Shown here: in pieces, positions 44,758-52,815 of the stretch
How positions within the stretch are numbered: position 1 is the stretch's first letter
Layout of the letters: every line of letters begins with the position of its first letter
DNA from: Lentzea californiensis
Lineage (GTDB): Bacteria; Actinomycetota; Actinomycetes; Mycobacteriales; Pseudonocardiaceae
Direction: 5' to 3'
DNA length: 64,000 nucleotides
NCBI RefSeq assembly: GCF_024648825.1
Contig: NZ_JANBBE010000012.1
Location: forward strand, 186,001 to 250,000
Notes under the pieces: generated by a model
Seen by the model: only the letters and a program-made list of their open reading frames with translations
Told to the model about the DNA's origin: nothing
The model's database searches: none
Made by a program: the position numbers and the translations under genes

Positions 44758-46043
44758 TACAACTCGGACTTCGCCGCGGTGAAGCCCGCCTCCAGGTCCG
44801 CCTTGAGGTCCTCCAGCCCCTCCAGCCCGACCGACAGCCGCACCAGGCCGGGCGAGACACCCGTGACGAGCTGCTCCTCGGGCGAGAGCTGGCTGTGCGT
44901 GGTCGACGCCGGGTGCACGATCAACGACCGCACATCACCGATGTTCACCAGCTGGCTGAACAGAGTCGTGCCGTCCACGAACGCCCGACCGGCCGAAACA
45001 CCACCGCGAAGCTCGAAACTGACGACCGCGCCGGCACCCTTGGGCAGGTACTTCCGCGCGTTCTCGTGGAACGGCGACGACGGCAGGCCCGCGTAGTGGA
45101 CCTTCTCGACCTCGTCCCGTCCCTCCAGCCACTCGGCAAGCGCTTGCGCGTTCTGCACGTGCCGCTCGATCCGCAGCGACAACGTCTCGATGCCCTGGAT
45201 GACCAGGAAGCTGGTCAGCGGCGCGATGGCCGCACCCGTGTCCCGCAGCCCCTGCACCCGCAGCTTCGCCGCGAACGCCCCGTGCCCGAGCACCGGCCAG
45301 TACTGCAGCCCGTTGTAGCTGGGGTCGGGCTCGTGGAAGTCGGGGAACTTCTCCGCCCCGTACTCGAACTTCCCGCCGTCCACGACCACACCGGCGATGG
45401 CCGTACCGTGCCCACCGAGGTACTTGGTCGCGGAGTGGATCACGATGTCCGCCCCGTGCTCCAACGGCCGAAGCAGGTACGGCGTCGGCACCGTGTTGTC
45501 GACGATCAACGGCACCTGGTTCGCGTGCGCGACCCCGGCCACCCCTTCGACGTCCAGCACGTGGGAACGCGGGTTGGCCAACGTCTCCGCGAAGAACAAC
45601 TTGGTGTTCGGCCGCACAGCCGCCTGCCAGGCGTCGAGATCATCCGGGTCGTCCACGAACGACACTTCGATCCCGAGCTTGGGCAACGTGTAGTGGAACA
45701 GGTTGTACGTGCCGCCGTACAACGAGGCACTGGACACCAGGTGGTCCCCGGACCGCGCCAGGTTCAGGATCGCGGCGGTCTCCGCAGCAGACCCGGACGC
45801 GAAGGCGACAGCCGCAACGCCCCCTTCGAGCGCGGCGACCCGCTGCTCCAGCACGTCCTGCGTGGGGTTGTTGATGCGCGTGTAGATGTGCCCGGGCTCA
45901 GCCAGCGCGAAAAGATCCGCACCGTGCTGCGTGTCCCTGAAGACGTAGGAGGTGGTCTGGTAGATCGGCGTGGCACGAGCACCAGTGGCCGGGTCGGGCG
46001 CGGCGCCCGCGTGGATCTGAGCAGTCTCGAAGGACCAGGACAT
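44757..46043 (-). CDS. metY: O-acetylhomoserine sulfhydrylase
   Basis: A 428-residue PLP enzyme making homocysteine from O-acetylhomoserine and sulfide. Visible features: ATPIYQTTSYVFRDTQHGADLFA, the PLP-phosphate segment SSASLYGGTYNLF, the Schiff-base Lys in IHSATKYLGGHGTAIAGVV, and the C-terminal HPASTTHSQLSPEEQLVTGVSPGLVRLSVGLE. GGAG lies 7-8 nt before the ATG. It is followed by metX and preceded by a conserved-type leader peptide, pointing to attenuation by sulfur amino acid status. Confidence 0.95.
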   Translation of the reverse strand: MSWSFETAQIHAGAAPDPATGARATPIYQTTSYVFRDTQHGADLFALAEPGHIYTRINNPTQDVLEQRVAALEGGVAAVAFASGSAAETAAILNLARSGDHLVSSASLYGGTYNLFHYTLPKLGIEVSFVDDPDDLDAWQAAVRPNTKLFFAETLANPRSHVLDVEGVAGVAHANQVPLIVDNTVPTPYLLRPLEHGADIVIHSATKYLGGHGTAIAGVVVDGGKFEYGAEKFPDFHEPDPSYNGLQYWPVLGHGAFAAKLRVQGLRDTGAAIAPLTSFLVIQGIETLSLRIERHVQNAQALAEWLEGRDEVEKVHYAGLPSSPFHENARKYLPKGAGAVVSFELRGGVSAGRAFVDGTTLFSQLVNIGDVRSLIVHPASTTHSQLSPEEQLVTGVSPGLVRLSVGLEGLEDLKADLEAGFTAAKSEL

Positions 46044-46082
46044 GGCTGTGCTCCAACGTTCGCAGATGCGGGGGGTCTCGGA

Positions 46083-46160
46083 TCAACGGGAGCGACGACA
46101 AGCCATGCTGGTGACGCGCACGTAGTCGACGTGGCGCCGGCTAACCAGGGGCATGGTCAT
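46083..46160 (-). CDS. Leader peptide upstream of metYX
   Basis: A 25-codon reading frame, too short for the usual gene call, ends 39 nt before metY. Its core SRRHVDYVRVTSMACRR matches the pattern (SRRHVD..RV.S..C.R) of leader peptides found upstream of sulfur-metabolism genes in Streptomyces and relatives. A TACCTT -10-like box (46168-46173) would start the transcript at or beside the ATG, so translation is probably leaderless; an in-frame GTG at 46166 is an alternative. The single Cys codon is followed by rare-type Arg-Arg-Ser-Arg codons just before the stop. Regulation of metYX by translation of this peptide is inferred. Confidence 0.8.
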   Translation of the reverse strand: MTMPLVSRRHVDYVRVTSMACRRSR

Positions 46161-46233
46161 GGTCACGAAGGTAGGGGGCCAGACGGTCCCTCCGACACCC
46201 CGTCCACCAGGTGAGACCGCTTAGGCTGATCGC

Positions 46234-47241
46234 ATGCGCACAGCTCTGGTCGGCTACGGACTAGGTGGGGCGGCCTTCCACGCCCCGTTCATCGAGGCAA
46301 CGGAGGGCCTGGACCTCTCCGCCGTCGTCACGTCGAACCCGAAGCGCCAGGCAGAGGTTGCGGCCCGCTACCCGAACGCGAGCCTTCTGTCCTCTCTGGA
46401 CGAAGTCTGGACGGGCAACTTCGACCTGGTGGTCATCACCACCCCGAACCGCTTCCACGCGACCCACGCCCGCCAGGTCCTGGAACACGGCCTCAACGTA
46501 GTGGTCGACAAGCCCTTCGCTGGTTCAGCGATGGAAGCAAGAGCCCTGGCCTCAATCGCCAACTCCAAGGGCCTGATGCTGGTCCCGTTCCACAACCGCC
46601 GCTGGGACGGCGACTTCCTGACGGTAAAGCGCCTGCTGACTGAAAAGACCCTGGGCACAGTCCACAAGTTCGAGTCCCGCTTCGAGCGCTACCGCCCAGA
46701 GATCAAGTCCTCCTGGAAGGAATCAGGCGACCCGGCAGACCTGGGCAGCATCCTCTTCGACCTGGGCACCCACCTGGTAGACCAGTCAGTAGCCCTCTTC
46801 GGCCGCCCAACCTCAGTACACGCAGAAATCGCCACAGTCCGCCCAGGCGCCAAGGCAGACGACGACGTCTTCCTCTCCCTGACCCACGAACACGGCGTCC
46901 GCTCCCACCTCTGGATGAGCGCACTGGCAGCAGACCTGGGCCCCCGCTTCCGCGTACTGGGCCACGACGCCGCCTACGTGAAGTACGGCATGGACCCCCA
47001 GGAAGACCGCCTGAAGGCAGGCGAAACCCCCGCCACCCCAGGCTGGGGCGAGGACCCTGAAGCAGCCTGGGGCACCCTCAACGGCAAGCCCCACCGCACA
47101 GAACCAGGCGCATACCAAGACTTCTACGCCGCAGTGGCAACAGGCAACCCCCCAGTATCACCACAAGACGCAGTAGCGGGCCTAGAGGTGATCGAGGCAG
47201 CAAAGCAGTCAGCAACAACAGGCGACTCAGTCCGCCTCTAA
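46234..47241 (+). CDS. Gfo/Idh/MocA family oxidoreductase
   Basis: A 335-residue NAD(P)-dependent oxidoreductase. The Rossmann motif is ALVGYGLGGAAFHAPFI, followed by the family landmarks LVVITTPNRFHATHARQVLEHGLNVVVDKPFAG (the DKP lysine) and LVPFHNRRWDGDF, and the C-terminal FDLGTHLVDQSVALFG with Asp and His. The substrate is probably a sugar or cyclitol. From about 46550 on, synonymous sites become unusually rich in A and C with very few T, and this skew continues into the next, oppositely oriented gene. It is divergent from the metYX leader. Confidence 0.9.
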   Translation: MRTALVGYGLGGAAFHAPFIEATEGLDLSAVVTSNPKRQAEVAARYPNASLLSSLDEVWTGNFDLVVITTPNRFHATHARQVLEHGLNVVVDKPFAGSAMEARALASIANSKGLMLVPFHNRRWDGDFLTVKRLLTEKTLGTVHKFESRFERYRPEIKSSWKESGDPADLGSILFDLGTHLVDQSVALFGRPTSVHAEIATVRPGAKADDDVFLSLTHEHGVRSHLWMSALAADLGPRFRVLGHDAAYVKYGMDPQEDRLKAGETPATPGWGEDPEAAWGTLNGKPHRTEPGAYQDFYAAVATGNPPVSPQDAVAGLEVIEAAKQSATTGDSVRL

Positions 47242-47507
47242 CACCGCGAAGCCGAAGGCGAGCCGCCCGCCCGCACGCGATGCCGCAGGCGAGCCGTCCC
47301 TACCGCGCGGTCAGGGCGGTGGGGTCCCGTCACAACGCACCCTCAACGCAACCGGCGGCCGCCCAACGCAACAGGCGTGCCATCAACCCGCCCGCGGCGC
47401 CACCCCCGATCAGATTGCCGCGGTCTGGGGCAGAGCCCTTAGGAAACGCACGCAACCGCAAGCCCGCCGCCCGCAAGGCGACCACCCACCCGGCCGCGTC
47501 ACGCCAC

Positions 47508-48206
47508 CTACCCAACCGGCGCCCGAACCAACGGAGGACTCAAAACCCCAACCTCCCCCCGCCGATAAAGCGCAGCCGGCCGCCCCCCATCCCGAGAGGT
47601 ACTCCCCCCGGTAGGAACCAGAAACCCCTCAACCCCAGTAACTTTCCGATGAAAGTTACGAGGATCCAACCCAACCCCCCAAACGATCTCATAAACCCGC
47701 CGCAACTCAGCCACGGTGAACTCATCCCCACAGAACTCGGTCCCGAGCCCGGTGTACTCCAACTTGGCCCGAGCCCGCTCAACCCCGTCAGCCAAGATCC
47801 GAGAATGATCAAAGGCCAACGACGAAACCTCCTCCACAGGCACCCAAGCAGCCGCAGCAGCATCAGTCCCAGCCACAGGAACCGGCAGATCAGGCGCCAA
47901 AGCCAGATAGGCCACAGAAACAACCCTCATCCGAGGATCCCGCCGAGGCTCCCCATAGGTAGCAAGCTGCTCAAGATGCAGCCCGGCGACCCCGGTCTCC
48001 TCAACCAACTCCCGACCGGCAGCGGCATCCACGGACTCGGCAACCTGAACGAACCCCCCAGGCAAGGCCCACCGCCCAAGAAACGGCGCCTCCCCCCGCC
48101 GAACCAGCAGCGCGCACAACGCATCGGCCCGAACGGTCAACACCACAAGATCGACCGTGACAGCGAAGGGAGGGAAATCACTTGGCGTGTACACCCCACG
48201 AAGCAT
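47508..48206 (-). CDS. NUDIX hydrolase with C-terminal winged helix (NrtR-like)
   Basis: 232 residues from [23 protein letters not shown]; the open frame extends 15 codons further but crosses the operator. The Nudix box is complete ([24 protein letters not shown]). The C-terminal 80 residues ([43 protein letters not shown]) match the winged-helix domain of NrtR-type regulators, which sense ADP-ribose or related NAD metabolites. An 11-bp-arm palindrome begins 2 nt from its start codon, supporting a DNA-binding autoregulator. The 3' neighbour is convergent; the 266-bp gap holds only GC-rich sequence with a repeated GCAGGCGAGCCG-like phrase. Confidence 0.82.
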   Translation of the reverse strand: MLRGVYTPSDFPPFAVTVDLVVLTVRADALCALLVRRGEAPFLGRWALPGGFVQVAESVDAAAGRELVEETGVAGLHLEQLATYGEPRRDPRMRVVSVAYLALAPDLPVPVAGTDAAAAAWVPVEEVSSLAFDHSRILADGVERARAKLEYTGLGTEFCGDEFTVAELRRVYEIVWGVGLDPRNFHRKVTGVEGFLVPTGGSTSRDGGRPAALYRRGEVGVLSPPLVRAPVG

Positions 48207-48207
48207 A

Positions 48208-48234
48208 GGCTTATCGTCAGACCGACGACAAGCC
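48208..48234. promoter_or_regulatory. Operator in the NUDIX/SPFH divergent promoter
   Basis: GGCTTATCGTC (48208-48218) and GACGACAAGCC (48224-48234) pair at 10 of 11 positions around a 5-nt centre. The site sits against the NUDIX start codon and overlaps or follows a TAGGCT -10-like box (48206-48211) for the rightward SPFH operon. A regulator bound here would control both genes. Confidence 0.75.
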
Positions 48235-48265
48235 GAGAGACCGCGAGCCAAGAGGAGCCAGCCCC

Positions 48266-49213
48266 ATGGCCGACATCAGCCGCTACCCAGGACTACGCCA
48301 CCTCAGGGGAGCCCCCACCGTCCACATCCGACACGTGGACAAGGGCAAGCTGATCCACGAGGGCACGGGCCTGAGCTTCTGGTTCCGCCCGAGAACCGCA
48401 GTCCTCTCCGAAGTCCCGGTGGACGACCGGGAACTCCCCATGCTCTTCCACGCCAGAACCCACGACTACCAGGACGTGACGGTCCAGCTGACCATCACCT
48501 ACCGCTGCACGGACCCGGAAACCGCCACGGCGAGGATCGACTTCTCGATCGACCCGCACACGGGCACCTGGCGCCAGGACCCGCTGAGCCAGATCGCGAA
48601 CACCCTGACGGAGAGCACCCAGCAGCACGCCCTCAAGATCCTCGGCACCCTGAACCTCGACACCGCCATCAGGACCGGCGTGGAACGGGTCAAGCAGGCG
48701 GTCACCGAGAACCTGACCGCGGCCCACATCGGCCTCGAGATCATCGACATCCGCGTCGTGGCGATCCGCCCGGACGCGGACATGGAGAAGGCCCTCCAGA
48801 CCACCGTCAGGGAGAAGGTCCAGCAGGAGGCGGACAAGGCCACCTACGAGCGTCGCGCGATGGCGGTCGAACGCGAGCGCTCGATCAGCGAGAACGAACT
48901 CCAGAACCAGATCGAGCTCGCCAAGAGAGAAGAACTCCTGGTGGTCCAGCGAGGCGCGAACGCCCTGAAGAAGGCGGAAGACCACGCCAGGGCCAGCCGA
49001 GTTGCCGACGAGGCCAAGGCCGACGGCATCCGCAAGCTGGCGGAAGCCGAAGCCGCGGGCGAGAAGGCGAGACTGGACGCCTACAGGGAGATCCCGCAGG
49101 AGACCCTCTACGCCTTGGCGGCCAAGGAACTCGCCGGCAACCTCCCCGAGATCGGCAGCCTCACCCTGACCCCGGACCTGATCCAGCCGCTCCTGCAGAG
49201 ACTGGCCCGATGA
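48266..49213 (+). CDS. SPFH/band-7 domain protein
   Basis: A 315-residue protein. Residues about 20-185 form the SPFH beta/alpha domain ([79 protein letters not shown]) and 185-270 is the long charged helix expected to form a coiled coil (EREEL- and [17 protein letters not shown]-type repeats). The usual N-terminal membrane helix is absent, so it may associate with the membrane peripherally or oligomerise in the cytoplasm. It is coupled to the NAD-kinase-like gene by an ATGA overlap. GAGGAG lies about 8 nt before the ATG. Confidence 0.88.
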   Translation: MADISRYPGLRHLRGAPTVHIRHVDKGKLIHEGTGLSFWFRPRTAVLSEVPVDDRELPMLFHARTHDYQDVTVQLTITYRCTDPETATARIDFSIDPHTGTWRQDPLSQIANTLTESTQQHALKILGTLNLDTAIRTGVERVKQAVTENLTAAHIGLEIIDIRVVAIRPDADMEKALQTTVREKVQQEADKATYERRAMAVERERSISENELQNQIELAKREELLVVQRGANALKKAEDHARASRVADEAKADGIRKLAEAEAAGEKARLDAYREIPQETLYALAAKELAGNLPEIGSLTLTPDLIQPLLQRLAR

Positions 49214-50061
49214 GCCTCGCCCCGCGAATTGTGCTGGTGCACCGGCGCACCGAGCTGACAGAGTTGCTGGCACGACACGGGACGCGAGGGCAGGTCGAGT
49301 TCTTCCTCAAGTCCCGCAACAGAACCCTGGACGAGGTGGTGGACCGTGACCAGCAGGCCCGCAGGGCGTTGGGAGACGTCAGCTCCGCGATCCCGCTCGA
49401 CTGGCGCCGCGGCGTCGTCGAGCGGGAAGACCTGTCGCGGTTCCTGTTCGCGCCCGAGGACGTAGTCGTCATCGTCGGTCAGGACGGACTGGTCGCCAAC
49501 GTCGCCAAGTACCTCGACGGCCAACCCGTGATCGGCATCAACCCGGACCGGGGCGTGCTGGCGAAGCACGCCCCCGGCGATGCCGCGGAACTCCTGCACA
49601 GCACCGGGAACACCGAGGACAGGACGATGGTCGAGGCCAGGGCGGACGACGGCCAGACCCTGCACGCCCTCAACGAGATCTACGTCGGCCACCCGAGCCA
49701 CCAGACGAGCCGCTACCGCATCGGGAACGAACGCCAGGCGTCGTCCGGCATCCTCGTGGGCAGCGGCACCGGGGCGACGGGCTGGTGCAGTTCCGCGCAC
49801 CGCGAAAGGAAGAGCTCGCTCACCCTGCCCACCCCGGCCGAGCGCAGGCTCGTCTGGTTCGTCAGGGAGGCCTGGCCGTCGCCGAGCACCGGCATCGAGC
49901 ACACCGAGGGGCAGATCACCGACCAGCCCCTCGACGTCGACGTGGAGTCGGACGGACTGGTGGTGTTCGGAGACGGCATCGAGAGCGACGCGCTACGACT
50001 GGGCTGGGGACAACGGCTGAGCATCGGACTCGCCGCCCGCCGGCTCCGCCTCGTGCGCTGA
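49210..50061 (+). CDS. NAD kinase-like protein
   Basis: 283 residues from the ATG overlapping the SPFH stop. The diacylglycerol/NAD-kinase fold is suggested by [33 protein letters not shown] (GGDG in true NAD kinases reads GQDG here, 90-93), the NE motif in [20 protein letters not shown] (155-156) and SGTGATGW (185-192, TPTGSTAY in NAD kinases). The DG Asp and NE are kept, so binding of NAD is plausible and catalysis is uncertain. It would not be the housekeeping NadK. The last 69 nt overlap the convergent transporter gene. Confidence 0.75.
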   Translation: MSLAPRIVLVHRRTELTELLARHGTRGQVEFFLKSRNRTLDEVVDRDQQARRALGDVSSAIPLDWRRGVVEREDLSRFLFAPEDVVVIVGQDGLVANVAKYLDGQPVIGINPDRGVLAKHAPGDAAELLHSTGNTEDRTMVEARADDGQTLHALNEIYVGHPSHQTSRYRIGNERQASSGILVGSGTGATGWCSSAHRERKSSLTLPTPAERRLVWFVREAWPSPSTGIEHTEGQITDQPLDVDVESDGLVVFGDGIESDALRLGWGQRLSIGLAARRLRLVR

Positions 50062-51270
50062 CCCGATCACCAGCAGGCACACGCCGGACAGCACGGCACC
50101 CGCGATCAGGTACAGGGCGATGGCCCAGGTTCCGGTGCGCAGCAACGACTGCGCGACCAGCGGCGCGAGCCCGCCACCGAGCACCGCGCCGAGCTGGAAG
50201 CTCAACGCCACCCCGCTGTACCGCACGCGAGTGCGGAAGAGCTCGGCGAAGTAGGCGGCGGAAGGCCCGAACAACGCGGCCGAGCCCACGAACCCGAGCA
50301 CCATCGCGAACGTGAACCAGCCCGAGTCCGTGAGCCAGAACAGGGGGAACGCGAACCCGGCCTGGAAGATCGCCCCGCCGAACATCACCGGCAGCCGCCC
50401 GATGCGATCCGACAGCAACGCGAACGCGGGCACCGCGACGACCTGCGCCACCGATCCGACGACGGTCGCGATCAGCAGGTCGTCCGCGGAGATCTTCAAC
50501 GCCGTGCGCCCGTACCCGATCATGAACACGCTCAGCACGTAGATGAAGATCGTGAAGCCGAGGTTCACGCCGGCTCCCAGCAGCACGATCCGCCACCGGT
50601 CGCGCAGCACCTCGGCGATCGGCAGCCGCGACTTCCCGGCCCGCACGAACCGCGGCGACTCCGACACGCGCAGCCGGATGTAGAGGCCGATCCCGACGAG
50701 CACGACCGAGAACAGGAACGGCAACCGCCAGCCCCAGCTCAGGAAGTCCGGCCCGGAAGCGCGCGACGACAGGTACATCGCGAGGTTCGCGAGCACGAGC
50801 CCGACCGGCGACCCGATGAACACCCAGCTGCCGTACCAGCCCCAGCGCCCCGGCGGCGCGTGCTCGACGGCCATCAGCGACGCGCCGCCCTGCTCACCGC
50901 CCATGAAGAAACCCTGCACGATCCGCAACATCACCAGCAGCACCGGCGCGAGGATGCCGACCTGGGCGTACGTCGGCAGCAGGCCGATCAACGCCGTCGA
51001 CAACCCGGTCGCGGACAGGGTCACCACGAGCATCGAGCGGCGCCCGATCCGGTCGCCGAGATGACCGATCACCGCGCCGCCCAGCGGCCGGGCGAAGAAG
51101 CCCGCGCCGAACGTCGCGAACGCGAGCAGCACACCGACGCGCGAGTCGAACTGCGGGAAGAAGATCTTGTCGAACACGAGCGCCGAGGCCGTGCCGTAGA
51201 GCAGGAAGTCGTACAGCTCGATCGTGTTGCCGACCGCTGAAGCGGCCGCCACCTTGCGCACCCCCGTCAT
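49993..51270 (-). CDS. MFS transporter, metabolite:H+ symporter (MHS) type
   Basis: 425 residues with twelve hydrophobic helices. The family signature of the first loop is present ([21 protein letters not shown] and [23 protein letters not shown]), as is [39 protein letters not shown], both characteristic of ShiA/ProP-like symporters for organic acids or osmolytes. Which solute is carried cannot be told. The C-terminal 20 residues are polar and antisense to the NAD-kinase-like gene. Confidence 0.9.
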   Translation of the reverse strand: MTGVRKVAAASAVGNTIELYDFLLYGTASALVFDKIFFPQFDSRVGVLLAFATFGAGFFARPLGGAVIGHLGDRIGRRSMLVVTLSATGLSTALIGLLPTYAQVGILAPVLLVMLRIVQGFFMGGEQGGASLMAVEHAPPGRWGWYGSWVFIGSPVGLVLANLAMYLSSRASGPDFLSWGWRLPFLFSVVLVGIGLYIRLRVSESPRFVRAGKSRLPIAEVLRDRWRIVLLGAGVNLGFTIFIYVLSVFMIGYGRTALKISADDLLIATVVGSVAQVVAVPAFALLSDRIGRLPVMFGGAIFQAGFAFPLFWLTDSGWFTFAMVLGFVGSAALFGPSAAYFAELFRTRVRYSGVALSFQLGAVLGGGLAPLVAQSLLRTGTWAIALYLIAGAVLSGVCLLVIGSAHEAEPAGGESDAQPLSPAQS

Positions 51271-51357
51271 CGTTCCAGCCTGGTCGAGGGATTGACACTG
51301 CGCAATGGCCCGGTCACCCTTCGTCCTACGTTCCTACTCTTCAGTAACGAGGTAGCA

Positions 51358-52227
51358 ATGACGCGCCGAGTGACTGTCGTTTCCCTGCTCACGGCCCTGA
51401 TAGCGGCAATGCTGGCACCGCCCGCCAGCGCCGCCCCGCAGTACCGGAACTACGTCTCGCTCGGAGATTCGTTCGTGTCGGGACCGTTCATCCCCCTGCA
51501 GCGGCTCGACCCGCTGAGCTGTTTCAAGTCCACCCAGAACTACCCGTCCGTCCTCGCCAAGAGGCTCGGCGTCGCCAGCTTCACCGACATCTCCTGCGGC
51601 GGCGCGCAGACCAAGGACATGGCGGGTGTGCAGAGCGGCGTCCCCGGCCAGTCCGTGCCTCAGTTCTCCGCCCTCAAGGCCGACACGGACCTCGTCACCA
51701 TCTCCATCGGCGGCAACGACATCGGCTTCTCCGACATCATCCTGACCTGCGCCGGCAAGAGCGTGCTCGACCCGATCGGCGCTCCCTGCAAGGCGAACTA
51801 CGGCGACTCGCTCACCCAGCGCGTCAACGCCACCGCCGCCAAGGTGGCCGCCGTTCTCGCCGGCATCAAGCAGCGCTCGCCCAAGGCCAGGATCGTGGTC
51901 GTCGGTTACCTGCGCATCCTGCCGTCGTCCGGCGGGTGCTGGCCGATCGTGCCGATCTCGAGGGGCGACGTGCCGTACCTCGACAACGTGCAGAAGCAGC
52001 TCAACGGAATGCTCGGCGCCCAGGCGAACGCCGCCGGTGCCACGTTCGTGAACCCGTACGACATCAGCTCCGGTCGCGATACGTGTGCGGCCCCCTGGGA
52101 CAAGTGGGTGGAGGGCATCATCCCGACGAGCCTCGCGTTCCCGGTTCACCCGAATGCCAAAGGCATGGCAGCGGTGGGTGAGCAGGTGGCCGCCGCGCTC
52201 GCCGGGACGGAACTGACCGGCGTCTAG
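51358..52227 (+). CDS. Secreted SGNH/GDSL esterase (SEST-like)
   Basis: 289 residues from MTRRVTVVSLLTALIAAMLA, with GAGG 6 nt before the ATG; the signal peptide ends near ASAAP. SGNH blocks: VSLGDSFVSGPF (Ser), SCGGAQTKD (Gly), ISIGGNDIGFSD (Asn) and LAFPVHPNAKGM (His). Cys residues (LSCF, DISCGG, LTCAGK, APCK, GGCW, DTCAA) are spaced for three disulfides as in Streptomyces SEST. It is the second intact SGNH esterase of the window and resembles the first only in general layout, so it is probably not a recent duplicate. Confidence 0.92.
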   Translation: MTRRVTVVSLLTALIAAMLAPPASAAPQYRNYVSLGDSFVSGPFIPLQRLDPLSCFKSTQNYPSVLAKRLGVASFTDISCGGAQTKDMAGVQSGVPGQSVPQFSALKADTDLVTISIGGNDIGFSDIILTCAGKSVLDPIGAPCKANYGDSLTQRVNATAAKVAAVLAGIKQRSPKARIVVVGYLRILPSSGGCWPIVPISRGDVPYLDNVQKQLNGMLGAQANAAGATFVNPYDISSGRDTCAAPWDKWVEGIIPTSLAFPVHPNAKGMAAVGEQVAAALAGTELTGV

Positions 52228-52315
52228 TTGCACGCACTTCCGGCGGTTTACACGATCCGGTGCTTACCGCCCAGTTGGTTGGAGTTCCGGGTCCTTGCCG
52301 CGCCAGAGTGTCGGC

Positions 52316-52711
52316 ATGGCAAGGACCCGAATTCTGTTTGCCTGTCTCGCTCTCGCCGCACCGATCGTTCCGGCGACAGCGCACGCGGCGCCACTGACAG
52401 CGCCTCTCCTGCCCGCATCCGGCCTGGTGCTGTCGGTGCAACCGGAGATGGGCACGCACAGCACCACGCAGCTGAACTGCGAACCCGCAGGCGGACTGCA
52501 CAAGAACGCCGCACAGGCGTGCGACCAGCTCACGCCTGTCGAGGGTGACTTCCGCAAGCTGGAAGAGACCGGCGCGATGTGCACGATGGAGCTGAACCCG
52601 ACCAAAGCCACGTTGAGCGGCAAGTGGCGCACCAAGAAGATCAACTTCCAGCAGGTCTTCTCGAACCCGTGCGTGTTGCGCGCGTACACCGGCAAGGTCT
52701 TCGACTTCTGA
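52316..52711 (+). CDS. Subtilisin inhibitor-like (SSI, I16) protein
   Basis: 131 residues from MARTRILFACLALAAP, a secreted protein with signal peptide ending near AHAAP. The mature part follows the Streptomyces subtilisin inhibitor pattern: LNCEPAGGLHKNAAQACDQLTPVEGDF, then the reactive loop MCTMELNP and FSNPCVLRAYTGKVFDF. Four Cys allow the two SSI disulfides. By alignment with SSI (MCPMVYDP) the reactive-site P1 residue is Met and P1' is Glu, which points to subtilisin-type targets. It could control the organism's own extracellular proteases such as the subtilase at 2852-6082, although the genes are 46 kb apart. Confidence 0.9.
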   Translation: MARTRILFACLALAAPIVPATAHAAPLTAPLLPASGLVLSVQPEMGTHSTTQLNCEPAGGLHKNAAQACDQLTPVEGDFRKLEETGAMCTMELNPTKATLSGKWRTKKINFQQVFSNPCVLRAYTGKVFDF

Positions 52712-52728
52712 CCCCGTGACCGCGTCAT

Positions 52729-52765
52729 CGGTGTTCCAGCGCACCGCCGTCGCGCTGGAACACCG
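52729..52765 (+). terminator. Hairpin terminator after the SSI gene
   Basis: A 14-bp perfect stem (52729-52742 with 52752-52765) closes a 9-nt loop, 17 nt after the SSI stop codon. Confidence 0.85.
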
Positions 52766-52815
52766 GTGGCGTTCTAGCCGGTGGCCCTCAGCTGCCACCA
52801 CCTAGGCTGCCGATC

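Noticed and set aside
46044-46233. SAM riboswitch upstream of metY
   Set aside because: I looked for SAM-I, SAM-II and SAM-IV core motifs on the minus strand and did not find a convincing set; the region is better explained by the leader peptide.
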